The notes under the pieces: generated by a model | The model's database searches: none | Told to the model about the DNA's origin: nothing | The model's input: the letters and a program-made list of their open reading frames with translations, nothing else | Position numbers and translations under genes: made by a program | Part shown: piece after piece, positions 16,572 to 24,316 of the stretch | How positions within the stretch are numbered: position 1 is the first letter of the stretch | How the letters are laid out: each line of letters opens with the position of its first letter | Source of the DNA: Candidatus Defluviibacterium haderslevense | GTDB taxonomy: Bacteria > Bacteroidota > Bacteroidia > Chitinophagales > Saprospiraceae | Direction: 5' to 3' | NCBI GenBank assembly: GCA_016712225.1 | Contig: JADJRL010000003.1 | Location: 4,911,501-4,975,500 of the forward strand | DNA: 64,000 nt

Positions 16572-17510
16572 ATGAAAGAAATACTTAAAGATAGAAGTTT
16601 TAAACTCTCAATAATTTTGACAATAATTTTCTTTGGGACAGGAATTGCATTTTTATTTTTTGGATTAGTAGATTATAGTTGGATATTATTTATCTTACTA
16701 CCAATAGTATTAGGAATTTCTATTGGTGCAATGCCGAATAAGAAATATCTAATTTGGGGTTCAGTAATCACGGCAAGTATTATTTTAGTTGTAATGGTTA
16801 TTCCTGGGCTTTCAGGACTACTTTGCATTGTTATGACATTGCCAATAGTTGTTCCTTTAATATTCATAGGTTATATCATTTCTCATTTGATGAAAAGATA
16901 TAAAGTAATTAAATCGACAGACAAATTTTCAGTTTTATTACTACCACTTTTACCATTTATAATTTTTGCACCAACAGAACATTTTTTAAAGAAAGACAAA
17001 ATTCAAATAGTTGAAGTTAGAACTGAACAAATTTATAGCTACACAACAGAACAAGTTTTTGATGCGATAAAATCAGTTGACACATTAGTTGCAGAAAAAC
17101 CATATTTAATGCAGTTTGACTTGCCAATACCGATAAAATGTATTTTAGATAAAGAAGAAATTGGAGGAATAAGAACTTGTTATTTTAGAAGTGGCCGATT
17201 AAGTAATAACGACTTCGGAGCAGGCACAATTGTAGAAAAAGTTACAGCAATTGAAAGAGGAAAGGTTTTGAAAATGGACGTTATAAATTATAATTTAATT
17301 GGTCGAAAATGGATAGGTTTTAAGGAAGCCATTTATTACTTTGACAAAGTTGAAAACAACAAATGTAAATTGACGAGAATTACAACTTATACTTCTGAAT
17401 TAACACCAAGAATTTATTGGGAGCCATTGGAAAAATTAGGTATTCGACAAGAACATGAATATGTATTTTCATATTTATCAAACGACTTGAAGAAAAAATA
17501 CGGCAGGTAA
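16572..17510 (+). CDS. Membrane protein with SRPBCC/START-like C-terminal domain
   Basis: 312 residues. The first ~140 residues hold four to five transmembrane helices (for example IILTIIFFGTGIAFLFFGL and WGSVITASIILVVMVIPGL). From about residue 145 a soluble domain starts (VEVRTEQIYSYTTEQVFDAIKSVDTL ... FGAGTIVEKVTAIERGKVLKMDV), with the strand and loop pattern of SRPBCC lipid-binding-type folds. No closer family. Lies in the accessory series; the regions before and after contain no clear palindromic spacer. Confidence 0.65.
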   Translation: MKEILKDRSFKLSIILTIIFFGTGIAFLFFGLVDYSWILFILLPIVLGISIGAMPNKKYLIWGSVITASIILVVMVIPGLSGLLCIVMTLPIVVPLIFIGYIISHLMKRYKVIKSTDKFSVLLLPLLPFIIFAPTEHFLKKDKIQIVEVRTEQIYSYTTEQVFDAIKSVDTLVAEKPYLMQFDLPIPIKCILDKEEIGGIRTCYFRSGRLSNNDFGAGTIVEKVTAIERGKVLKMDVINYNLIGRKWIGFKEAIYYFDKVENNKCKLTRITTYTSELTPRIYWEPLEKLGIRQEHEYVFSYLSNDLKKKYGR

Positions 17511-17537
17511 CATTAGGCCGTATTTACTAAAGTTGCT

Positions 17538-17645
17538 CCAAGCAAAAGAATTGATATTCAAGAACTTTGATAAAGGATATACAAAATAGGTGTCCTGATA
17601 TATCAATTCTTAATTTGAGGCATCAAGACAAGTCTGGATGTGCCA
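17538..17645. repeat. Diverged intergenic repeat, copy B
   Basis: Carries CAAGCAAAAG, TCAAGAACTTTGATAAAG, ACAAAATAGG, TCCTGA and GGCATCAAGACAAGT in the same order as copies A and C. TCAAGAACTTTGAT is identical in B and C. Confidence 0.65.
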
Positions 17646-17778
17646 AGAACATTAAAAATATAAATCAAATGTTGCTTCATTTCATACTGCACAAAAAAAT
17701 ATATGTCAAAATATAATCAAGAAACATCCCTTCCATAACTAAATAGTATAAAAAGCAAATATTAACATCAATATTTCA

Positions 17779-17802
17779 AATAAATACTATAAAAAATTTA
17801 TT
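17779..17802. promoter_or_regulatory. Possible operator of the toxin-antitoxin pair
   Basis: AATAAAT (17779-17785) and ATTTATT (17796-17802) are inverted copies ten bases apart, ending 11 bases before the antitoxin ATG. Toxin-antitoxin operons usually bind their own promoter, so this is a candidate, but the AT-rich arms could arise by chance. Confidence 0.3.
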
Positions 17803-17813
17803 ATATTTACGTT

Positions 17814-18041
17814 ATGAAAACATTGACAGTAAACATACCGGACCATTTAGACATTGATAATCGTGAACTTGTGATGCTTTTGGCTTCAAGATTATACGAA
17901 CAAGGTAAACTTTCTTTAGGACAAGCTGCCGAACTGGCTGGTTTAACTAAAAGAGCATTTGCTGAATTACTCAACAATTACAATGTCTCAATATTTAACT
18001 TTCCAGCCTCGGATTTATCAAGTGATGTAGCAAATGCATAA
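17814..18041 (+). CDS. UPF0175 family antitoxin
   Basis: 75 residues. LTVNIPDHL at the start, MLLASRLYEQGKLSLGQAAELAGLTKRAFAELLNNYNV in the middle and a final hydrophobic tail are the UPF0175 pattern, with a helix-turn-helix-like LGQAAELAGLTKRAF core. Members pair with DUF3368 PIN-type toxins; the next gene is such a protein and overlaps by 8 bases. Likely binds the toxin and the operon promoter. Confidence 0.88.
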   Translation: MKTLTVNIPDHLDIDNRELVMLLASRLYEQGKLSLGQAAELAGLTKRAFAELLNNYNVSIFNFPASDLSSDVANA

Positions 18042-18492
18042 AATCATTATTTCTGATACAAGTTGCTTTATTATTTTATCCAAAATTGGTGAACTTGACA
18101 TATTGAACCAACTCTATGACCAAATTATAACGACCTTGGATATTGCTGAAGAATTTGGAGAAACACTACCAAATTGGATTACTATTGAAAAGGTTTCTGA
18201 TAAATACAGTCAAAGAATTTTAGAAATGCAAATAGATAAAGGAGAAGCCAGTGCAATTGCATTAGCTTTAGAAGTCCCAAACTGTACTTTAATTCTTGAT
18301 GATTTCAAAGCAAGAAAAATTGCTCAAAATCTTGGATTAAATTTTACAGGAACTATTGGAATTATTATTAAAGCAAAACTAAACGGAAAAATACCTTCAA
18401 TAAAACCTTATTTAAAAAAAATCAAAGAAACTAATTTTCGATTATCTGCCGAAATAGAATTACAAGCTTTAAAAGAAGCTGGAGAATATTAA
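18034..18492 (+). CDS. DUF3368 PIN-like toxin
   Basis: 152 residues. PIN-domain features: IIISDTSCFIILSKIGELDIL (first acidic residue), a central DKGEASAIALALEV with Glu and Ala as in DUF3368, then LILDDFKARKIAQNLGL with the paired Asp residues and TGTIGIIIKAKLNGKI. These acidic positions would bind metal in an RNase active site. It overlaps the UPF0175 antitoxin gene by 8 bases, the standard arrangement of the module. Length and motifs appear intact. Confidence 0.88.
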   Translation: MHKIIISDTSCFIILSKIGELDILNQLYDQIITTLDIAEEFGETLPNWITIEKVSDKYSQRILEMQIDKGEASAIALALEVPNCTLILDDFKARKIAQNLGLNFTGTIGIIIKAKLNGKIPSIKPYLKKIKETNFRLSAEIELQALKEAGEY

Positions 18493-18530
18493 GTAAGCTG
18501 CTATGATCAAGCCATTTATACAAAAACCAG

Positions 18531-18640
18531 CACAAAGCAAAATCCACGAAGATCAAGAACTTTGATTAAAGATTAACGAAATAAGCTTCCTGAACTATTC
18601 ATAATTTTGTTAATGCATCAGGTAAACTTAGGTTATATAG
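18531..18640. repeat. Diverged intergenic repeat, copy C
   Basis: Contains CACAAAGCAAAA, ATCAAGAACTTTGATTAAAG, ATTAACGAAATAAGC, TCCTGA and TGCATCAGGTAAACTT in the order of copies A and B. Directly follows the toxin gene and marks the right end of the accessory island. Confidence 0.65.
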
Positions 18641-18765
18641 CCTGCTCGAGGCTATAATTGTCATTAACTTGCCAAGGGCCCAATGGATGGATTTTTGAAA
18701 CCCCTACATCGTTTATATAAGGTGTACATTTTTACACCCAACTGAACTAATATTCCAATAGTATG

Positions 18766-18793
18766 TTGATTTAGCGAGTATGTCATATCTTTG
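18766..18793 (+). promoter_or_regulatory. Bacteroidota promoter of ccmE, possibly leaderless
   Basis: TTG at 18766-18768, a 17-base spacer, then TATCTTTG at 18786-18793, matching TTG-N17-20-TAnnTTTG. The expected transcription start is within a few bases of the ccmE ATG at 18800, so the transcript would have almost no leader. Confidence 0.6.
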
Positions 18794-18799
18794 CAATCT

Positions 18800-19192
18800 A
18801 TGAAAAAGTCATTAATTTTAGGTTTGGGCTTAATCGTCGTAGCTATCGTATTATTGGTATCCGCATCTAAGGACATTACCAGTTATACCAGCTTTAAGGA
18901 AGCCAAAAGTTCCGGTAGAATGGTCAAAATTGTAGGTCAGCTGGACAAGTCTAAGCCTATGATTTATGATCCCATTAAAGATCCGAACCACTTTAGCTTT
19001 TATGTAACGGACAAACAAGGTGAAACCGTTCAGGTTATACTCAATGCTGCTAAACCTCAGGACTTTGAATTGTCAGAACAAATAGTGGTCACCGGAAAAA
19101 TGAATCAAGACGAATTTATAGCTAAAGATGTCTTATTAAAATGTCCTTCAAAGTATAAGGACGAAGAAATTTACATCAAATCTGAAAGCTAG
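18800..19192 (+). CDS. ccmE: Cytochrome c maturation protein CcmE, CXXXY variant
   Basis: 130 residues from the ATG at 18800 (a TTG at 18791 is also in frame). One N-terminal transmembrane helix (SLILGLGLIVVAIVLLVSAS) anchors an OB-fold domain typical of CcmE: VKIVGQLDKSKPM, FSFYVTDKQGETVQVIL, EQIVVTGKMNQDEFIAKDVLLKC. CcmE is the periplasmic haem chaperone that passes haem to CcmF. In the classical protein the haem is bound by a His after LAK; here the position reads LLKCPSKY, a CXXXY motif, known from the System I* variant. ccmF starts 4 bases after the stop. Confidence 0.88.
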   Translation: MKKSLILGLGLIVVAIVLLVSASKDITSYTSFKEAKSSGRMVKIVGQLDKSKPMIYDPIKDPNHFSFYVTDKQGETVQVILNAAKPQDFELSEQIVVTGKMNQDEFIAKDVLLKCPSKYKDEEIYIKSES

Positions 19193-19195
19193 CCT

Positions 19196-22012
19196 ATGAC
19201 CGACATACAATATGTTGGTGAACATTTATGGGTACACTATACAGGACATTTTTTAGTATTATTTGCTTTCTTTTCGGCTGCCTTTCTGGGCATTATAGCT
19301 TATCAATTCTATAAAAAAAATGAAGGCGACAAAGCACTTTGGTGGTCTTGGCTAAAAATAGGCTTTTTAGCACATACCCTAAGTATTTTAGGTATAATAT
19401 CATTGCTACTCTTTGCAATGTCTCAACATTATTTTGAATACCAATATGTTTGGGCCCATGTCTCAGAAGAATTACCAACACGTTATATACTTTCCGCTTT
19501 CTGGGAAGGCCAGGAAGGATCTTTTCTATTATGGATGTTTTGGAATTGTGTGCTTGGATTTCTTATTTTAAGACGAAAAAATATATACACCGTAAGCATC
19601 ATAGGTATCCTCAGTATCGTCCAATTGGTGTTAATGAGTATGTTATTAGGGGTATACTTCTTTGGTTCCAAATTAGGCAGCAATCCCTTCTTATTGCTAC
19701 GACATACTATGGACATCCCGTTATTTAAAAATGCTGAATATACAGCCTTAATTAAGGGAAATGGCCTCAATCCCCTATTACAAAATTATTGGATGATCAT
19801 ACATCCCCCTACCCTTTTTCTGGGGTTTGCATCTACTGTTATTCCATTCTGTTATGTAGTATCTGCATTGTTCTTAAAAAAATATGAAGAATGGCTTAAA
19901 CCAGCTTTATCCTGGGCCTTAATGTCTGCAGGTATTTTGGGACTTGGGATATTAATGGGCGGAATGTGGGCATACGAAGCTTTAAGTTTTGGAGGATATT
20001 GGGCATGGGATCCTGTCGAAAATATGTCCTTAGTCCCTTGGCTTGTTCTAATAGCTGCTTTACACGCGCATCTCATTGCCATTCATACGAAATATTCCAT
20101 CCGTGCTAGTATCATATTCTATATACTGACTTTTGTGTTGGTCGTTTATTCCTCATTTTTGACCAGGAGCGGTGTTTTGGGTGATAGTTCGGTTCATGCA
20201 TTTACCCAATTAGGCTTGGAATGGCAATTATTAGGTTTTCTCATTTTGGTTACATGTATTCCTTCCTATTTCTATATCAAACGGCAAAAAGAAATACCGG
20301 CCCATAAAACAGAAGAAAAAATAGCTTCCAGAGAATTTTGGATGTTTATAGGAAGCTTGATTTTACTCTTTAGTGCCGGCTTAATGACATTTACTACATC
20401 GATTCCGGTGTTCAATAAACTAATTGATGTAGCAGGGCAAATCATGAATACTTCTTATGCTTCTTATCACAGAAGCGCCCCTGTCGATGTCATGGCGCAT
20501 CACAACAGATTTCAGGTGTGGATCGGCGTATTCATTGGCATCATTTCAGCTATCGCCTTTATGTTGCGCTATTTAGGCACCCAGTTGAATGGACTTCAAC
20601 AAAGATTTTGGAAAAAATTGATTGCGGTAATCAGCATAAGTGGTTTATTAACTTTGGCAACTTTTTCACTTTTTTCAAACCACTCGATTCCTATTATTAG
20701 TTTGCTTTTTACAGGATGGTTTGCCATAGTATCTAATTTATATATCCTAACTACCATTATTAAAAACAATCCTAAATCGGCGACTGCTATCATTTCTCAT
20801 ATAGGTTTTGGCATACTCCTGTTTGGAATTTTATTTACTGGACTGAATAGAAAAAACATCGCTCCAGAGCGCTTTTTTCAGGAAGACATTATCATGGGCC
20901 TAGATGCAGAAAATGCTGACAAACATTTTCTATTATTAAAAGATCAACCCAAATTCGCGAAAGGTTATTGGATTCATTATAGACATGATACCATGATCTC
21001 AAAAATCAGATCTTATACTGTGGATTTTGTTAAAGTGGATTCGGCAGGTTTACAATTGGATTCTTTTAGAATATATCCCCAAGTCCAATACGATAATAAA
21101 TTATTAAAAGTAGCCGCATCTAATCCAGCCATTAAACATTATTTGAGCAAGGATATATTTACACTTGTTGCACAAATTCCTGCTGTACAAATGGATGCCA
21201 ATGAAGCTAAAAAAGCAGAGGATAGTCTTCAATTTGAATCTCAGCTAATAACTTTAAATGATACTGTTTTTGGTCGAAAGCATTATTTTATTTTAAAAGA
21301 ATTGAACGACCAATTCAAACCAACAGATGTACAATCAGAGCCTGAAGATCAAAGCTTACAAGCAATTATTGAAGTCCGAAATCTGGATGATTCTATGGTT
21401 TATATAGCTAAACCCGGCATTATATTCCGATCAAATTTAGTCTATAAGTTTCCTTTTAATGTAGAAAAATTAGGAGTCCGGGTTCAAATTCCGGATTCAC
21501 TGTATGAATCTTTAGTGCCAGATCTTAATTCATTATCGTTTCAATCCTTTGAATTAAAAGAAGGTCAATCATATCGAATAAATGATGACATAAATATCAC
21601 CTTAACAGGCTTCGATAAAAATCCAAGCTCTCCTCTTTATAGTCCAAAACCAGATGACATATCAATAGCCGCTAAGTTAACCGTTCAATCGAAAGAAAAA
21701 TCATTGTTGCTCAAACCTATTTATATCATTCGAGATACCAAATCTTTTTCAATTCCTGATCGAAGTATTTGGCCTGGCTTGACCATTCAGTTTAATCATA
21801 TCAATCCAGATAACGGCGTAATGACTTTCCAATATGCGCTTCATCAACCTCAAACAAAGATCCCAATTGAATTTTCGGAAAATGTAGCCCGCACAGATTA
21901 CATCGTAATGGAAGCCATAGAATTTCCGGGAATTAATTTAGTATGGCTGGGATCATTAATGATGGTCATCGGGCTAATGGTAAGCGCCCTATTTAGAAAA
22001 ACCAAACACTAA
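19196..22012 (+). CDS. ccmF: Cytochrome c haem lyase subunit CcmF
   Basis: 938 residues, longer than the classical ~650. Many transmembrane helices are visible through residue ~550. FGGYWAWDPVENMSLVPWLVL holds the tryptophan-rich WWD haem-handling motif, and SAFWEGQEGSFLLWMFW and RSGVLGDSSVHAF are further CcmF/CcsA-type hallmarks. A large periplasmic region (residues ~560-900) precedes a last helix (WLGSLMMVIGLMVSALF). Works with CcmE to attach haem to apocytochromes c, such as the operon at 2999-9703. No ccmH is seen nearby. Confidence 0.92.
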   Translation: MTDIQYVGEHLWVHYTGHFLVLFAFFSAAFLGIIAYQFYKKNEGDKALWWSWLKIGFLAHTLSILGIISLLLFAMSQHYFEYQYVWAHVSEELPTRYILSAFWEGQEGSFLLWMFWNCVLGFLILRRKNIYTVSIIGILSIVQLVLMSMLLGVYFFGSKLGSNPFLLLRHTMDIPLFKNAEYTALIKGNGLNPLLQNYWMIIHPPTLFLGFASTVIPFCYVVSALFLKKYEEWLKPALSWALMSAGILGLGILMGGMWAYEALSFGGYWAWDPVENMSLVPWLVLIAALHAHLIAIHTKYSIRASIIFYILTFVLVVYSSFLTRSGVLGDSSVHAFTQLGLEWQLLGFLILVTCIPSYFYIKRQKEIPAHKTEEKIASREFWMFIGSLILLFSAGLMTFTTSIPVFNKLIDVAGQIMNTSYASYHRSAPVDVMAHHNRFQVWIGVFIGIISAIAFMLRYLGTQLNGLQQRFWKKLIAVISISGLLTLATFSLFSNHSIPIISLLFTGWFAIVSNLYILTTIIKNNPKSATAIISHIGFGILLFGILFTGLNRKNIAPERFFQEDIIMGLDAENADKHFLLLKDQPKFAKGYWIHYRHDTMISKIRSYTVDFVKVDSAGLQLDSFRIYPQVQYDNKLLKVAASNPAIKHYLSKDIFTLVAQIPAVQMDANEAKKAEDSLQFESQLITLNDTVFGRKHYFILKELNDQFKPTDVQSEPEDQSLQAIIEVRNLDDSMVYIAKPGIIFRSNLVYKFPFNVEKLGVRVQIPDSLYESLVPDLNSLSFQSFELKEGQSYRINDDINITLTGFDKNPSSPLYSPKPDDISIAAKLTVQSKEKSLLLKPIYIIRDTKSFSIPDRSIWPGLTIQFNHINPDNGVMTFQYALHQPQTKIPIEFSENVARTDYIVMEAIEFPGINLVWLGSLMMVIGLMVSALFRKTKH

Positions 22013-22017
22013 TCTTT

Positions 22018-22800
22018 ATGTTTCGCTCAGCTGTAATACTTGGCTCTGGAAGATTAGCACATGCCATTACAAAAAGATTACTGGAATTAAGTATCGATGT
22101 ATTGCAAGTCTATTCAAGGAATTTAGATCATGCCCATTCACTTGCGGACAAACTCAATATTTCTTGTACAGATCAGTTAAGTAAACTGAATACCCAATCT
22201 GATATATACTTTGTTTGTACTAAAGATGATAGTATAGCAACACTAGCCTCACAGTTGATCTCTTTTTTATCTCCGGATAAATATATAGTTCATGGTTCAG
22301 GAATGTTAAGCTTCGATGTTATTCCTGAATATTTTAGTCATCGTGGGGTTATATGGCCATTGCAGAGTTTTTCAAATCAAGATTTCATCGATTGGAATCT
22401 TATTCCTTTATTCATTGAATCCAATTCCCAATTTATAGATACCCTGGAAAAATGTGCACGCCAAATAAGTCCTAATGTCTTCCGGGTTACTCCTGAAATC
22501 AAAAAATCTATACACCTGGCTGCAGTTTTTGCAAGTAATTTTTCTAACTTCAATACTTATATTGCTCAAATCATTTTAGAGCAATCGCATTTACCATTGA
22601 ACATTTTAAAACCCTTACTAACTGAAACCCTTAGAAAATCGCTTGAAGAAGGTCCTGCAAAAAGCCAGACAGGACCTGCGGTTCGCAAGGACGCCCACGT
22701 GATTTCAGAACATTTAAAATTACTGGAAACACTTGCACCTGAATTTAAATCGATATATCAATCATATACAGAGACTATTATTAAAACTTTCCATTCATGA
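22018..22800 (+). CDS. DUF2520 / Rossmann-like NADP-binding protein
   Basis: 260 residues. Starts with a Rossmann nucleotide-binding strand-loop (SAVILGSGRLAHAITKRLLE), followed by DIYFVCTKDDSIATLA, IVHGSGMLSFDVI and a helical C-terminal domain (AAVFASNFSNFNTYIA ... LKPLLTETLRKSLEEGPAKSQTGPAVRKD) that defines the DUF2520 family, related to F420-dependent NADP oxidoreductases. Substrate unknown. Begins 5 bases after ccmF and overlaps the next small gene by 4 bases (ATGA), so the four genes from ccmE are probably one transcript. Confidence 0.85.
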   Translation: MFRSAVILGSGRLAHAITKRLLELSIDVLQVYSRNLDHAHSLADKLNISCTDQLSKLNTQSDIYFVCTKDDSIATLASQLISFLSPDKYIVHGSGMLSFDVIPEYFSHRGVIWPLQSFSNQDFIDWNLIPLFIESNSQFIDTLEKCARQISPNVFRVTPEIKKSIHLAAVFASNFSNFNTYIAQIILEQSHLPLNILKPLLTETLRKSLEEGPAKSQTGPAVRKDAHVISEHLKLLETLAPEFKSIYQSYTETIIKTFHS

Positions 22801-23039
22801 GATTATTAGGCACCGTTCCACATCAAAATGCATTGATTAGTGTATTTAAATCCAACAATAAAATCTCAATTAAAATTGAGGTTGGACCTTTTGAACAACA
22901 CTATAAATTTTTAGAAACAGAACAATTATACGATTTTGAAAGCGTAAAACGTTTTATTGATGAGGAATTTATAAGTCATTCATATGCTGTTTTTGATCAA
23001 ATGAATGTAAAATATCAAAGCATCTGTGAACAATTGTAA
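22797..23039 (+). CDS. Small hypothetical protein
   Basis: 80 residues, ATGA overlap with the DUF2520 gene, so translational coupling is likely. Alternating strands (ISVFKSNNKISIKIEVGPFEQHYKFL) followed by a helix. No family recognised; the coupling supports a real gene. Confidence 0.6.
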   Translation: MRLLGTVPHQNALISVFKSNNKISIKIEVGPFEQHYKFLETEQLYDFESVKRFIDEEFISHSYAVFDQMNVKYQSICEQL

Positions 23040-23073
23040 TACATTTTTAAATACCTTTTTTAACTAAAATCAT

Positions 23074-23640
23074 ATGAAATTAAATTTTTGGGCTTTCCTT
23101 TATCTCAGTTTAATGATTATAACCATTCAATCATGTGTTCTGGATAACAATACGCTAACACCCACAAGTCAATTTACAATCACCTTTGAAAAAGGCCCTT
23201 TAGCAGGTCAAAACATAGAATTGATAAGCAACAACTCAAGCTACGATTTGCAATTCTATACACAAAAATTGAGTACTAAAATTTCAGCACAACCTCTGGA
23301 AGAAAAATCTCAAAACTCCCTTGCTCAAAGTAGTTCAATTAATTGGGCATGGCTTGGTGATGAAGTGGAAGGAAATTTCAAAGCTAGTTTTTTTTCAGAC
23401 CCTAATGTTAATAACAGTGGTGATATTGAGTTGGCTTATAAAAACAACGACTATATAACTTGTTCCATTCCTAAAAATGCTGCGATTACCATCAACTCAT
23501 ATGGAAATGTTGGTGAAACAGTAGATGGTGAATTAAATTTCATTGGGGTGATTGATTATAATTATAATATGTTAAACAAACGTGAACCAACTATGGTAAC
23601 TGTGAAATTTTCAATTGTACGAGGACCGGACAGCAATTAA
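23074..23640 (+). CDS. Hypothetical lipoprotein
   Basis: 188 residues with a lipoprotein signal (FLYLSLMIITIQSC, Cys21). The mature part is beta-rich with Asn/Ser-rich turns (FTITFEKGPLAGQNIELIS, WLGDEVEGNFKASFF, VGETVDGELNFIG). No family recognised. Convergent with the CpcT-like gene, with only four bases between the stops. Confidence 0.6.
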   Translation: MKLNFWAFLYLSLMIITIQSCVLDNNTLTPTSQFTITFEKGPLAGQNIELISNNSSYDLQFYTQKLSTKISAQPLEEKSQNSLAQSSSINWAWLGDEVEGNFKASFFSDPNVNNSGDIELAYKNNDYITCSIPKNAAITINSYGNVGETVDGELNFIGVIDYNYNMLNKREPTMVTVKFSIVRGPDSN

Positions 23641-23644
23641 GAGA

Positions 23645-24277
23645 TTACGGTGTTTTTACAAATTGATAAGCCCCGTGTTCTGATCCCCATACCTGCTTAC
23701 CATTGGCATCATATCCACGATCTAAGGACTGGATGGTATCCTTACTTATTCGCACTTCAGAAGTAGCATATGAGGCACCACGCAAATTGCTTTCACAGCC
23801 AGACTCTTTAGTACTTCCAACAAACAAATCATCCTTGATTTTATTTAAATAAACAGTACATCCTTCCTTTAAGATAATATCTTCAAAAGTAATGGTTTTA
23901 AAATATAGATGAATCGCACATCCATTCACAGCCAATTCAGGTGAAGGAATATTATAGACTTTACTTACAAATTGTTTTTTACTGATTTGCTCCAACTTAT
24001 AAATTCTTTGTCGATATGGTTTATTTAAAGTTTTGGCCGTCGCTTGTTCTACATAAAGCCAATACTGATTGGGATCTTGAGTCCAAATACGGCACATCTT
24101 AAGTTGGATATTATAAAATTGACTATCTCTCGCAGATTGAGCTTTGGTATTAAAAGTTCCAACCATCAATTGTGCTAAACGATCTAAGTCAGAATATCCT
24201 GTTGATTGTTTTGAAATAGAACAAGAAATCATCGATACCGTAAGAATAAAGCTTCCCAAAATTAAACTTGACTTCAT
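23645..24277 (-). CDS. CpcT/CpeT-like lipoprotein
   Basis: 210 residues from the ATG at 24277 (an upstream in-frame ATG at 24313 is less likely, because the lipoprotein signal LILGSFILTVSMISC starts at the later one). Matches the CpcT/CpeT family: LMVGTFNTKAQSARDSQFYNI, YWLYVEQA, PYRQRIYKLEQIS, GCTVYLNKI, FVGSTKESGCESNLRGASYATSEV. In cyanobacteria these proteins attach bilins to phycobiliproteins; the Bacteroidota have none, so the role here is unknown, perhaps binding of another hydrophobic ligand. Confidence 0.8.
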   Translation of the reverse strand: MKSSLILGSFILTVSMISCSISKQSTGYSDLDRLAQLMVGTFNTKAQSARDSQFYNIQLKMCRIWTQDPNQYWLYVEQATAKTLNKPYRQRIYKLEQISKKQFVSKVYNIPSPELAVNGCAIHLYFKTITFEDIILKEGCTVYLNKIKDDLFVGSTKESGCESNLRGASYATSEVRISKDTIQSLDRGYDANGKQVWGSEHGAYQFVKTP

Positions 24278-24301
24278 AATTAATCGTTGTATATTGAGCA
24301 A

Positions 24302-24309
24302 CAAAGATA
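24302..24309 (-). promoter_or_regulatory. -7 element for the CpcT-like gene
   Basis: On the minus strand this reads TATCTTTG, matching TAnnTTTG, with a TTG (CAA at 24325-24327) 15 bases upstream. The start would be about 20 bases before the ATG at 24277. It overlaps the front of the divergent nnr gene. Confidence 0.45.
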
Positions 24310-24316
24310 TCATTAT

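Larger units (their letters stand above)
17511..17813. other. Intergenic region with repeat copy B
   Basis: 303 AT-rich bases. 17538-17645 is a copy of the island repeat. Just before the antitoxin gene is an inverted repeat of seven bases (17779-17785 and 17796-17802). Confidence 0.5.
18493..18799. other. Intergenic region: repeat copy C and ccmE promoter
   Basis: 307 bases. 18531-18640 is the third copy of the island repeat. GGTGTA/TACACC at 18721-18738 is a small hairpin with a 6-base loop. The ccmE promoter follows at 18766-18793. Confidence 0.55.
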
